The notes beneath the pieces were generated by a model that was not told where the DNA came from, ran no database searches, and saw only the letters and a program-made list of their open reading frames with translations. Position numbers and translations under genes: made by a program. Shown in pieces: positions 25,775 through 36,525 of a DNA stretch of 64,000 nt (the first letter of the stretch is position 1; each line of letters opens with the position of its first letter). Origin of the DNA: Chrysomallon squamiferum (Eukaryota; Mollusca; Gastropoda; Neomphalida; Peltospiridae); NCBI GenBank assembly GCA_012295275.1, contig CM022665.1:44021152-44085151 (forward strand), read 5' to 3'.

Positions 25775-27250
25775 ACTGCTACTTCTATTACTAATACTAC
25801 TACTAATACTAACACTGTCACAACCACTGCTAGTACTACTACTGTTACTACTATTACTACTACTACCGTTATTACTACTACTGCTATTTGTGTTACTACA
25901 TAATTACTACTACGGCTGCTATTAATAGAAGTAGTACTTCTGCTGTTACCTCTACTGCTACTGCTATTACTTCAACTACTAGTACTACTATTACTGTTAT
26001 TACTACTACTGCTGTTATTACTGCTACTACTAGTGCTATTACTTCTACTACTAGTGCTATTACTACAACTACTAGTGCTATTACTACAACTACTAGTGCA
26101 ATTACTTCTACTACTAGTGATATTACTTCTACTACTAGTGGTATTACTACAACTACTAGTGCTATTACTACAACTACTAGTGCAATTACTTCTACTACTA
26201 GTGGTATTACTTCTACTACTAGTGGTATTACTACAACTACTAGTGCTATTACTACAACTACTAGTGCTATTACTACAACTACTAGTGATATTACTACAAC
26301 TACTGGTGCTATTACTATAATTACTAGTGTTATTACTACAACTACTAGTGTTATTACTACAACTACTAGTGCTATTACTACAACTACTAGTGCAATTACT
26401 TCTACTACTAGTGATATTACTTCTACTACTAGTGGTATTACTACAACTACTAGTGCTATTACTACAACTACTAGTGCAATTACTTCTACTACTAGTGGTA
26501 TTACTTCTACTACTAGTGGTATTACTACAACTACTAGCGCTATTACTACAACTACTAGTGGTATTACTACAACTACTAGTGCTATTACTACAGCTACTAA
26601 TGCTATTACTGCTACTACTAGGGCTATTACTACAACTACTACAGCTGCTAGTGCTATTACTACAACTACTAGTGCTATTACTACAGCTACTAGTGCTATT
26701 ACTACAGCTACTAATGCTATTACTGCTACTACTAGGGCTATTACTACAGCTACTAATGCTATTACTGCTACTACTAGGGCTATTACTACAACTACTAGTG
26801 CTATTACTTCTACTACTAGTGATATTACTTCTACTACTAATGATATTACCACTACTACTAGTGCTATTACTACAACTACTAGTGCAATTACTTCTACTAC
26901 TAGTGCTATTACTACAGCTACTAATGCTATTACTGCTACTACTAGTGCTATTACTACAAACTACTAGTGCTATTACTACAACTATTAATGTTATTAACTA
27001 CTAGTGATATTACTACACAACTACTAGTGCTATTACTACTACAACTACTAGTGATATTACTACAACTACTAGTGCTATTACTACAACTACTAGTGCTATT
27101 ACTACGGCTGCTATTGCTATTTACAACTACCAATTACTACTATAACAACTATTGCTATTACTACCACTACAGCTGTAACAACTAGTACAGATACAACTGT
27201 TATTGCATGCTAGTGCTATTACTATTACTACTATTGTTGCTATTGCCGCT
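25775..27250. repeat. ACT-derived array with a 21-bp unit and 294-bp higher-order repeat
   Basis: The core (about 26030-27110) is built of 21-bp units that translate in one plus frame as heptads SAITTTT, SAITSTT, SDITSTT and SGITTTT. Each unit ends in the SpeI hexamer ACTAGT. The ordered block beginning at GCAATTACTTCTACTACTAG occurs at 26098 and again at 26392, exactly 14 units (294 bp) later. All three plus frames and a minus frame are open for hundreds of codons. A Ser/Thr-rich mucin-like reading (359 codons, 25888-26967) is therefore best treated as a satellite by-product. Confidence 0.93.
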
Positions 27251-28105
27251 GCTGTTAATGGTATTACTTCTACAACGGCATCTGTTATTTTGGTCTATTA
27301 TTTATAATATACTACAACTGTAAGTAAATAAATTAATTGATTAAACAAAACGAAACAAAATGATTGAGCAGTAATATCTGTGATAATTAAATAAAATATG
27401 AAACAAGAAATCTGACGTTTGTTTTAGAAACGTTCAAAATGATGTTTTTATTTTTACGAAAAATGGGAAGAATAAAAAGGCGAGAAAAATTAAAATTGAA
27501 ACTATTACTGACAAACAAAAAGATCAGGTGTAATTCAAAAGGATTTTGGGCGCCCTCTGTTCATAACAAATTTCAATCCAGATAACTCTGTTAGCTAGAA
27601 ACATGTTACATAATTAGCATTTCGCGTGACACATTTAGCTATTGTAAGCAACAATTCGGTAAATATCTGAAAACTGGCCATTTTCGATCGCATCGTGTTA
27701 TCGTAAACAGATCTTAAATTTTTTTTTTTTTTTTTTAAATCTGAAGCCGCATGGATACGGATTGGGAATTTATAATAACTGATTTTGAGTCCGGGATAAA
27801 GGTAGCCCTATCTAGGCTGATAAAAAAAAAAAAATAAAAAAAAAAATTATTTGTTCTGCAGAACAAAGGATAACAGTGTGTTATTGAGTGGTAAATATGC
27901 AGGTTTCCCTCTGTTAGAGAAAATGAAAGACTTGATAACTATATGTTTCATATGTAACAGCCGCAGTTCAGAAAAAAAAAACAGAAAATATATTGATCTT
28001 GTTATTTCTTTTATTTTAGATGTTTTTACTGTTACTGCTATTTTTTTATTATTATTATTTTTTTTTTTTCTTGTTGTAGTTTTTGTTTTTATTATTATTA
28101 TTATT
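27251..28105. other. mostly unique intergenic sequence
   Basis: Ordinary AT-rich sequence with a T run at 27719-27736 and A runs near 27822-27845. No gene is recognised. Confidence 0.55.
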
Positions 28106-28107
28106 AT

Positions 28108-28495
<388 letters not shown>

Positions 28496-28544
28496 AATAA
28501 TAAGAAAGAAGAAGAAGAAGAAGAAGAAGAAGAAGAAGAAGACG

Positions 28545-28577
<33 letters not shown>

Positions 28578-28585
28578 TAATAATA
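28496..28585. repeat. (AAT)n, (GAA)n and (AAAAG)n tracts
   Basis: Perfect GAA triplets at about 28507-28541 followed by A-rich AAAAG units. Confidence 0.93.
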
Positions 28586-29425
28586 AACATAAAATTTTCA
28601 CTTTTCCGTTCGTTGCATTACATGCACGCAGAAAGGATATTTGCAAATACATGCTTGAAAAGATGGGTGCGCCGGAGGGAATAATTCAACAAAAACGAAA
28701 ACACAATTTCCGGACATTATGATTGCAGAACTCGCAGATGTGAAAGAGTGTTCTGTGCTTTCTAGAGAAAATGTCGGCGATCCTAAAAATAAAAAAATCT
28801 GGGAGTGGAGTGGGAAGACAGTAAATTTATTTTCGTCTTAAGCTAACAGAAATAAAATACCTCGTATTTTTGTCTTACGTGAAGAAAATTAAAAGATCGT
28901 GCACGCGGATCCATTGTAAAGGTCGCCATTATTCGCTATTACTTCCCTACCAACGTTTATTTTCACAGTGAAATTTTATTTAATCTTTAAAGTTTTTTTT
29001 GTCACAAGGAACATTCAACCCTCCTCCTTAAATGCTGGATTTCCCCACCCCCTCAGCACTCTCAGCAACCCAGTGAAACTGACAGATGTGGAGAAACATT
29101 GCCAACAATTTACTCATCCTTTATTATTTGTCTTTAACATAGGCGAATATTTCTCTGGCAGCGCTGTCATTTCTAACAGAATGTGCTGTTGTTGTTATAA
29201 TGTAGCCATACTTTGTTATTAATAAAGAATTATCTCCAGTAACAAAACAACGACTTGGAAGTTAATCAGTATTCTGATTATTTTTAAGGCGCCATGGCAC
29301 TAATACTTTAATAACAATAAATATAATATAATAACACGCAATTAGCCCGTTTATTCACATTATCACCGTTTCATTTTATAACTGTCATTGAATTCAGTAT
29401 TAAAAGATCAGCAGAACAACTATAT
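28586..29425. other. mostly unique intergenic sequence
   Basis: Non-repetitive. An 84-codon plus frame (28968-29222) has mixed composition but no recognised domain, no upstream promoter signal and no splice partners; it is left as unsupported. Confidence 0.5.
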
Positions 29426-29426
29426 T

Positions 29427-29458
<32 letters not shown>

Positions 29459-29464
29459 AATAAC

Positions 29465-29530
<66 letters not shown>
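29427..29530. repeat. (ATG)n then (AAT)n microsatellite
   Basis: ATG triplets at 29427-29457 followed by about 24 AAT triplets. Confidence 0.95.
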
Positions 29531-29562
29531 CATAGTGTTAAACGTTTCTAATCAGAAACCCA

Positions 29563-29640
29563 ATTTATCGGTATCAGGATTTGATGCTGGTACCTCCTGA
29601 TCCTGAACCTCATAATAATCATTGACTATGCGAGTTCAGT
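29563..29640 (-). mobile_element. tRNA-derived SINE head (fragment), first copy
   Basis: Read on the minus strand it has an A-box-like CGCATAGTCAATGA and, about 40 nt later, a B-box-like GCATCAAATCCTGATACCGA. The end AATCC-NNN-TACCGA and the internal AGGTAC match the second copy at 34640-34707 in the same orientation, which supports a shared SINE family. It is too diverged to be a working tRNA. The 3' boundary is not visible. Confidence 0.45.
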
Positions 29641-29985
29641 AGATATTTAACAGCTGCACTGTTGTTCTTAGGTCACAAGCCATGGTATGGGCTGTGCTGC
29701 GTACGGGAATAAAGATATAAAACCATTCGAAGCTAATGAAAAAATTATTATGGGTGTTTTGTGAAAAGAGTGTGTATCAGAGATATATCGATGATTGAAG
29801 ATTAATCACTAAGCTTTGCTGGTTAACTTGCTATCAGGTTTTCTGGGAGATTTAAACACCGCTTTGATCCTGTATATGATTACAAATTACTTTTCGTTTC
29901 ATTTTGATCACATCATTTGTCCATCGCTTACAGAATGCGATGGATTTTTCTCACGTAAGTGTTTGCATCGTGATCCGCGTTCGTT
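29641..29985. other. unique intergenic sequence
   Basis: Ordinary sequence leading into the 59-bp array. A frame at 29816-30067 enters the array and is not recognised. Confidence 0.5.
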
Positions 29986-29989
29986 TACA

Positions 29990-30765
29990 AAGTGCTTTAC
30001 AATTTTTATCACGGGATTCTTTACCGCAGTTATCCGGTATACGTTTACAAAGAACGCTGGATCTTAATCGCGGACCTGTTTACCGCAATTATCCGGTATA
30101 CGTTTACAAAGAATGTTGGATCTTAATCGCGGACCTGTTTACCAAAATTATCCGGTATACGTTTACAAAGAATGTTGGATCTTAATCGCGGACCTGTTTA
30201 CCGCAATTATCCGGTATACGTTTACAAACAACGCTGGATCTTAATCGCGGACCTGTTTACCGCAATGATCCGGTATACGTTTACAAACAACGCTGGATCT
30301 TTATCTCGGACTTGTTTACCGCAATTATCCGGTATACGTTTACAAACAACGCTGGATCTTAATCGCAGACCTGTTTTTATCCCGCAAAGAAATTATCCGG
30401 TTTACCGAAATTATCCGGTATACGTTTACAAACAACGCTGGATCTTAATCGCGGACCTGTTTACCGCAATTATCCGGTATACGTTTACAAACAACGCTGG
30501 ATCTTAATCGCAGACCTGTTTACCGCAATTATCCGGTATACGTTTACAAACAACGCTGGATCTTAATCGCGGACCTGTTTACCGCAATTATCCGGTATAC
30601 GTTTACAAACAACGCTGGATCTTAATCGCGGACCTGTTTACCGCAGTGATCCGGTATGTTTACAAACAACGCTGGATCTTAATCGCGACCTGTTTACCGC
30701 AATGATCCGGTATACGGTTACAAACAACGCTGGATCTTAATCGCGGACCTGTTTACCGCAATGAT
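29990..30765. repeat. 59-bp minisatellite, about 12 copies
   Basis: Very homogeneous units reading GGATCTTAATCGCGGACCTG, TTTACCGCAATTATCCGGTA and TACGTTTACAAACAACGCT. GGATCT begins at 30059, 30118, 30177, 30236, 30295 and 30354 (exactly 59 bp apart) and continues to about 30730; one unit near 30380-30405 has an insertion. Because 59 is not divisible by three, the open frames crossing the array change frame at each unit and repeat every three units. The first copies (GAATGTT variant) differ from the later ones (CAACGCT variant), indicating directional spread. Confidence 0.96.
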
Positions 30766-30845
30766 CCGATCACGCGGCACATTGACTCGCAGGGCACAAT
30801 AATTCACGGCGCCATACATCTCATCCGAGTTTGCACTTTTATTGT

Positions 30846-30855
30846 TCTCGCGAGA
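30846..30855. promoter_or_regulatory. TCTCGCGAGA palindrome, candidate promoter element
   Basis: A perfect ten-base TCTCGCGAGA, the motif known at CpG-island promoters of animals (bound by BANP in vertebrates). It is the only perfect copy I saw in the window. It sits in a small CpG-richer island. Promoter activity here is inferred. Confidence 0.35.
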
Positions 30856-30901
30856 TGCTATCTTGCTTCATAATTCTGGCAACAAGATTAAAACCACCAT
30901 C

Positions 30902-30944
30902 ATGCCATCAATCAAGGCTCCAACAACGCCAGCAAGACGCGGAG
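30902..30944 (+). CDS. possible first coding exon, speculative
   Basis: ATGCCATCAATC at 30902 opens 14 codons (MPSIKAPTTPARRG) and runs into GGAG|GTAATG, a plausible donor at 30945. The exon would end in phase 1. Joined to the acceptor at 51210 it would read in frame into the ATG at 51219 of the ankyrin gene (G+GA TCT GCT ATG), but such phase agreement has a one in three chance and would need a 20-kb intron. I treat this as a hypothesis. Confidence 0.15.
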
Positions 30945-31039
30945 GTAATGGAAAGGAGAGGCGCGTCTTATCAGTTAGAAAAAATAAGATTAACAACAGC
31001 AAACTGAACTTCAGAGCGATCGTCTGCTGTCTGTCTGTC

Positions 31040-31120
31040 TGTCTGTTTGGCTGGTAATAATACTGTCTTGATGACTGGCAGGTCGTGGGATCGCATCCAG
31101 GTGTCCGAGACTCTCTGTGT
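31040..31120 (+). mobile_element. tRNA-derived SINE head (fragment)
   Basis: An A-box-like TTGGCTGGTAATA (31047-31059) is followed 28 nt later by GGTCGTGGGATCGCATCC (31081-31098), which contains a B-box-like GGATCGCATCC. A (GT)n patch follows at 31115-31128. The arrangement is that of a tRNA-derived SINE 5' end; no tail or target duplication is identified. Confidence 0.5.
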
Positions 31121-31860
31121 GTGTGTGTAAAAAGGTAACCGACAAAAAAATGTGAGATCGTTATATTCTCACTTTCTTAAGTATATTAGTGTTAGGATTA
31201 ATCTGATTTAAGAGTTTAGTGCCAGTTACTGTAGCGTCTGGACAGGTCTGTCGAACTTGAACCATAAGTGATACAATATATTTAAATGATTGTTTGATAG
31301 CTTCAAACATACACACACACACACAGACAGATATATATATACTGAATTATGCATATATTATGAAATAATTGTTAGCGAGTCCAAAAATACCTACACAAAC
31401 CATTCGAGCTGTTAAATTGAATTAGTTCGTAAAACTGATTGCAGTGGATATTGTGCCTTACATATATCAAAAACAATGATTCTGCTGTTAAAATTACTCA
31501 TGTATGGATGAGCACGCAAAATTACGCGATCGTATCGAATCATTGCGCATTACGCTCAGTGTTGCGCGTTACGCACACACCTACGTGAATGGGCTGCCTG
31601 GCAAAGCGTTACAAGAAGCGTATTGCGCCCACAGATCGCGAACGAAGATAACGTAATGGCGTCGCTAATCGGCTGTGCATTTAACGACCTTCGAGCGAAT
31701 CGATTAAACAGCGCAAGACAGATTGCCTGAAAATATTCAATGAAAGCCCGATTTCTGCTCCCGTTTGGAAAAGTGGATTAGTGTACAAACCGAGATCTGG
31801 CGAATATTCCGCCGGGAGCCGCTTGTGTGATCGAATCATGCCTCAGTTAATCATGCTTCG
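31121..31860. other. intergenic; CpG-rich island 31500-31830
   Basis: AT-rich to about 31490, then about 330 bp with dense CpG (for example ACGCGATCG, GCGCATTACGC and GCGTTACAAGAAGCG). No frame longer than about 50 codons and no recognisable family; regulatory or decayed-repeat origin cannot be told. Confidence 0.5.
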
Positions 31861-31865
31861 ATGTC

Positions 31866-32320
31866 CAGTCTAACAAATAGTTTTATAATTTGTGACTATC
31901 TGACCGGTTACAGGCGTTCGGTGACGAACTGTTTTAAAATCGCCGGTCTCTAGTTTTATTAATTTAACTATCTGACCGGTTACAGGCATTTTAAAAACTG
32001 TCACTCTAATGCATACAATAACCTATGATCACATTCTTAAATACACAGTTGATTGTGACCAGTCTAACAAATAGTTTTATAATTTTGACTATCTGACCGG
32101 TTACAGGCGTTTTAAAAACTGTCAGTCTAATGCATACAAAGACCTATGATCACATTCTTAAATACACATCTGATGGCGACCAGTCTAACAAATAGTTTTA
32201 TAATCTGACTATCTGACCGGTTACGGGCGATTTAAAAACTAAGATCTATGATCACATTATTAAATGCACGGTGGCTGACACTGATCGTGTCCGGTCTAAC
32301 AGACAGTTTTATAATTTCGC
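31866..32320. repeat. tandem repeat, unit about 121 bp
   Basis: GTCTAACAAATAGTTTTATA begins copies at 31868, 32062, 32183 and, diverged, 32294. Each copy continues ACTATCTGACCGGTTACAGG, then TTTTAAAAACTGTCAGTC, CTATGATCACATTCTTAAAT and ACAC. An extra ACTATCTGACCGG at about 31968 shows that the first 194-bp interval holds one and a half units. Confidence 0.93.
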
Positions 32321-32449
32321 TATCACTTCGGCTAACGACTTTCGACGAAAAGTTGTTTGAGTTGTCGATCTCACGCCTAAAAGAACCCGGGATCGCTTCT
32401 TTGTATCGGTTGTTGTCAACGCTTGTTAAATGGTTTTGGCATGTTCAGT

Positions 32450-32474
32450 TTAAAAAAAAAAAAAAAAAAAAAAA

Positions 32475-32542
<68 letters not shown>

Positions 32543-32550
32543 TAATAGAA
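32450..32550. repeat. poly-A plus (AAT)n
   Basis: An A run (32452-32476) leads into about 22 AAT triplets. Confidence 0.95.
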
Positions 32551-32744
32551 ACATAGCTTTATAACCATCTGTTTTGTTGATATAAAAAATGTCATTTTAT
32601 GTATGTGTGATATTACGTGTGTGTAATGTATCATTTGTATGTATATGAATATGTACAAACACACACACACACAAACACACACATGTACAGATAGGTAGAT
32701 AGACAGATATATCTATCTTTTTATTTCATGGACATGATATTTCT
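32551..32744. other. short spacer with (CA)n and GATA patches
   Basis: CA at 32659-32682 and GATA/GACA near 32690-32716. Confidence 0.6.
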
Positions 32745-32792
32745 ATATTATTATCATTGTTGTTGTTGTTATCACCATCTTCATTATTATTA

Positions 32793-32835
<43 letters not shown>

Positions 32836-32891
32836 CATCATCATTACCATTATCTTACTGTTATTATTATTATCACCATCTTCATTTATTA

Positions 32892-32925
<34 letters not shown>

Positions 32926-32985
32926 TACTACTATTATTATTATTACTATTATTACTATCATCATCATTATAATTACTATTACTCT
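32745..32985. repeat. (ATT)n array with ATC interruptions
   Basis: Two blocks of about 14 ATT triplets separated by a repeated TATTATCACCATCTTCATT segment (32768 and 32870), showing a duplicated block of about 100 bp. Confidence 0.93.
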
Positions 32986-34134
32986 TTTCGTTGTTGTTGA
33001 TGTTGTTTATTTTGTCGCTTTTTGTTATTCTTTTTCATAATATCAAATAAAATATCTGTCATTTTTCTGACAATCTAGATTATTATTTCGCTCTGAATGT
33101 GGGAGACCACGTTAAACAAATAAAATTAAAATTTTCATTTCGACATTTATTAGCCCTGTGTGTATTGATTTTAATTTTATTACCTTTTCACTGACAGCAT
33201 GAATAAAACTTTCTGAAATTGTAATTGATCATTATTGTTTATTATAATAATTATTATTATTACTACGTTTTAAATTTAATCTCTTTCGCTCCTCCCCTTT
33301 CTGTCAATCAGTCAATCTCTGAATAGCGGCTGACAATGAATATTAATTGCTACCCAACACATTAATTCGTAGTAACGCTACGAACATTGTGAACTACACG
33401 CATGCGTATTTATCTATCTCTGTTATTGTTTGTATATAGTAACAACTGTGTATATTCATCATACATCACTATAGAAAAGTACAAAAGTAGGTTAATGGCC
33501 GGAAGCTATTTATGGAGATACACTGGTGCACTTTCATTGTGTTACGATTACATCTACTCCAGTAATAAAGTATGCGATTGACTGGTTACAATTCCATTGA
33601 TAAAATTAAAGTACTCAGCGAGTTTTATAATCGACTGTAAGAAGAAATTTAGGGCACAAAATTGTCGTAAATAATATTCGTCTTCTTGTAATCAGTTCGT
33701 AAATGTCTGTAAGTGGACTGCAAAAGGATTCTTTAACATTTATTGTTACTGAAACCATTCCTGAGATAGATAGATAAATAAATAGATAATTAAATAAATA
33801 AATAAATAACGAGCATAACAACAAAGACAACAATTCTGCTACTACTGCTATGTATATTCCTTTTCATTACTTCGTTAATATCTTTTTTCTTCTTTTTCTT
33901 CTTTCTTTCTTTATTTCCTCATTTTATTCGTTAAATTATTCTTCCTTGTATACATTTGTCAGGTTTTGCTTTTGGTTTTGTTTTATTTTTTTTAATATTC
34001 TAGTTCGTGTTGATAGTGTATGATATCATCACTGTTTCAAGCTTTGTTGTTTTTAAAAATAAATCTTTCGTACAGCAACAACGCGGAAGTATTTAAACAA
34101 TTTTACATTCTTGTCAGTTAACAGACGACAGTGA

Positions 34135-34138
<4 letters not shown>
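32986..34138. other. unique AT-rich intergenic sequence
   Basis: Mostly non-repetitive with AAAT units near 33772-33810 and CTTT units near 33893-33915. No gene is recognised. Confidence 0.55.

Positions 34139-34187
<49 letters not shown>
34139..34187. repeat. (GT)n microsatellite
   Basis: About 24 GT units. Confidence 0.97.
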
Positions 34188-34585
34188 ATAATAAAACTAA
34201 AAATTAAAAAAACAAAAACTTTTCTACAACTTATTTTACATCTTACATAAACATACATCAGTAATGACGTCATGTTTATTTTAAAATCGTCACAATTTTC
34301 ACACGCCAGTCAGCTTTGTTACAGGTCCACGTTTCATTTATTTACTTATTTATTTATTTATTTATTTATTTACTTATTTCCTTTCTTTCATTCTTTCTTT
34401 CTTTCTGTCTTTTTCCTTCCTTTTTTTCTTTCTTTATTTATTTTCTTTCTTTCTTTACTTATTTGTTTATTTATTTACTATGTTCAGTCAGTCGATCATT
34501 TGAAATGTGCTTAGATTCACTGAAGGTTCAAGCAAATCAGTCGCGGTCACAATGATGAATCTACGCAGTTATTAGTGTGCTAGTG
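34188..34585. repeat. (TTTA)n and (TTTC)n simple sequence with flanks
   Basis: TTTA at about 34336-34376 and TTTC/TTTA mixtures to 34476, then unique sequence with a short inverted repeat (AGTGAGAGTGAAGAG at about 34590 against CTCTTCACTCACT at 34621). Confidence 0.75.
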
Positions 34586-34639
34586 ATTTAGTGAGAGTGA
34601 AGAGCTATGTAGTTTTAAACCTCTTCACTCACTTATAAG

Positions 34640-34707
34640 CAACAGTCGGTACTGGGATTCGAACACTGTACCTACTATTCTTCAAGTTTAGTAACTGTGC
34701 CACAGAC
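34640..34707 (-). mobile_element. tRNA-derived SINE head, second copy
   Basis: On the minus strand the order is GTCTGTGGCACAGTTACTA (A-box-like, fwd 34689-34702), then AGGTACAGTGTTCGAATCCC (perfect B-box core GTTCGAATCC, fwd 34654-34664), then AGTACCGAC. Spacing of A and B boxes (about 35 nt) fits a tRNA-type pol III promoter. Cloverleaf pairing is incomplete, so this is a SINE rather than a tRNA gene. It shares its end with the copy at 29.6 kb. Confidence 0.6.
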
Positions 34708-34800
34708 GTAGTAGTAGTAGTAGTAGAAGAAGAAGAAAGTAGTAATAGTAGTACTAGTAGTAATAGAAGCAGCAGCAGTAGTAGTAGTTTTTTTTTTTTT
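34708..34800. repeat. (AGT)n, (GAA)n and poly-T tract
   Basis: AGT triplets with GAA and AGC patches and a T run at 34788-34802. It lies at the upstream (5') edge of the minus-strand SINE. Confidence 0.85.
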
Positions 34801-34802
34801 TT

Positions 34803-35475
34803 GTTCTTGTTCATTTATGTATCGACAATACTGTCACAAAATATAACTAACATCATCAATATTTTTCATAGCAGTTTCTTTATCTCATGTTATAGATGAA
34901 ACAAACAAAAAAAAAAAAAAAAAAAGAATGTATGAGGTTAAAAAAAGATCAAAAAGGAAATGTCTGGTCTCAAATTACCCTTGTAAAATATGTCTAATAT
35001 GACATAAGCCTTTTTTTGCGGTTTCTACGCCATGTTGATTATGGTTTTTGGGGTTTTTTCGCACCGATATCTTCAGTTTTGTTACGCCTCCAAACGTTAG
35101 TATTTTTTCCTGTTATTTCTTATGTTATCACTTTGGGTCTCAAGCCACACAAATAAACGTGTCTAACGTAAATACATAAACTCATATGGATTCAACTTGG
35201 CAGTGGTCTGATTCTGACCTCGATTCGACTGGAGGTTAATTGACTTGGATGAAAGAGAGTTCAAATCTGTTTAGTTTACTACGCGATGACATTTGTTTTA
35301 TTTATTTATATGTATTCTTTTCCAGGACGCAGTAACTGGTGCGTGAGGTGTGTTGTGTGTGTGTGTGGTGGGGGGGTGTGAGCGATAACTGAGACGGGGA
35401 GGGAGGGTAGAAGGAGAAGGCTGGGGGGAGGTGTGAAATTAATTTTATTATTAAAATAAATATTTCCAAAATTGA
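34803..35475. other. unique AT-rich intergenic sequence
   Basis: A run 34907-34925 and a G-rich patch near 35352-35432; otherwise ordinary. No gene. Confidence 0.55.
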
Positions 35476-35476
35476 A

Positions 35477-35600
35477 AAAAAAATAATAATAATAAATAAT
35501 AATAAAAATAAAAATAAAAATAAAAATAAAAATAAAAATAAAAATAAAAATAAAAATAAATAAATAAATAAACAAATAAACAAACAAAATAAATATAAAC
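35477..35600. repeat. (AAAAAT)n and (AAAT)n array
   Basis: Ten or so perfect AAAAAT hexamers (35500-35560) change to AAAT tetramers. Poly Phe-Leu/Phe-Ile frames on the minus strand are repeat products. Confidence 0.95.
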
Positions 35601-35782
35601 TCACACACACACATATATGCACTAACTAACTACTTTGGGTTTTCTCCCCGCACCTCACACAATACAAAGAATGTGTAAATTCCTAATGTAATCTAAAGAA
35701 TGTTACACTGCTTAAAGAAACAAATCACTTCTCACGTGCCAAAATCTACAAGAATTTTCAGTCTAGGAAAAAAGGCTAAGAA
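35601..35782. other. short unique spacer
   Basis: Nothing beyond ordinary AT-rich sequence. Confidence 0.5.
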
Positions 35783-35816
35783 AGATGGCGGTCAGTGGTT
35801 AGAGTGTTCGCTCCAG

Positions 35817-35820
<4 letters not shown>
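35783..35820 (+). mobile_element. truncated tRNA-derived SINE A-box fused to (TA)n
   Basis: GATGGCGGTCAGTGGTTAGAG followed by TGTTCGCTCCAGCTGA matches the start of a tRNA-derived SINE (A box TGGCggTCAGTGG). At 35819 the sequence passes directly into (TA)n, and no B box follows. The TA tract seems to have replaced or expanded within the element. The GATGGCGG core also resembles a YY1 site, a weaker explanation because GTCAGTGGTTAGAG continues the tRNA pattern. Confidence 0.5.
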
Positions 35821-35871
<51 letters not shown>

Positions 35872-35895
35872 ATATGTATGTATGTATATATATTT
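35819..35895. repeat. (TA)n then (ATGT)n microsatellite
   Basis: About 20 TA units and then ATGT units. Confidence 0.95.
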
Positions 35896-36340
35896 TACCC
35901 TACTTCATAACGCCATTACCCTATTTCCAGTTCCAACTAGTTATCGTTTGTTATCCATTGTCGTCGTCTGCATGGGCTCAGAATATAAAATATCACGTAA
36001 TATCATTAATGTTAAAACATGATATATTATTAACTGTTAATTAATTAATTAATTTTTTTCGTTCATTCATGCTAATATAAAAATTCTCGAATATCTATGT
36101 AATTATCTCTGTCTCTTACATATATGTATATATATAGATAGATAGATAAATAGATATATATATATATAAAACTCTATTACCAAAGCCATCATCCTGTTTG
36201 AACGAAACTAATGTTAATTAAAAGCTGTTTTTATCAGAAACTCATTTCGGTACATTTATTTATGTCTTTATTACATAAACTACAGTAACCATCACATCGA
36301 AATTTCTTCTACATGTTCGATCAGGTGCGTGTATATGTTG
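35896..36340. other. AT-rich intergenic sequence
   Basis: Unique sequence with GATA/TA patches at 36118-36168. Confidence 0.55.
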
Positions 36341-36365
36341 TGTGTATGTAGTACGTACGTATCTG

Positions 36366-36525
36366 CATATATATGTATGTATGTATGTATGTGTCTATGT
36401 ATGTATGTATGTATGTATGTATGTATGTATGTATGTATGTATGTATGTATGTTTGTATGTATGTGCATATGTATGTATGTATATATGTATGTATTTATGT
36501 ATGTATGTATTTATGTATGTACAGA
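36366..36525. repeat. (ATGT)n microsatellite
   Basis: About 160 bp of ATGT with few interruptions. Confidence 0.96.

Larger units (their letters stand above)
30770..31035. other. CpG-richer unique island with perfect TCTCGCGAGA
   Basis: Non-repetitive sequence between the 59-bp array and a SINE head. It holds the palindromic promoter-type motif at 30846-30855 and, 46 bp downstream, a short ATG-initiated frame with a possible splice donor. These are listed separately. Confidence 0.5.

Noticed and set aside
25888-26967. 359-codon Thr/Ser-rich open frame
   Set aside because: Built of 21-bp satellite units; other frames on both strands are equally open, and there is no signal peptide or splice context.
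30172-30507. 111-codon frame through the 59-bp array
   Set aside because: A period of 59 rotates frames, giving a spurious three-unit repeat protein.
34640-34707. intact tRNA gene
   Set aside because: Box A and B are present but the acceptor, D and anticodon stems do not pair.
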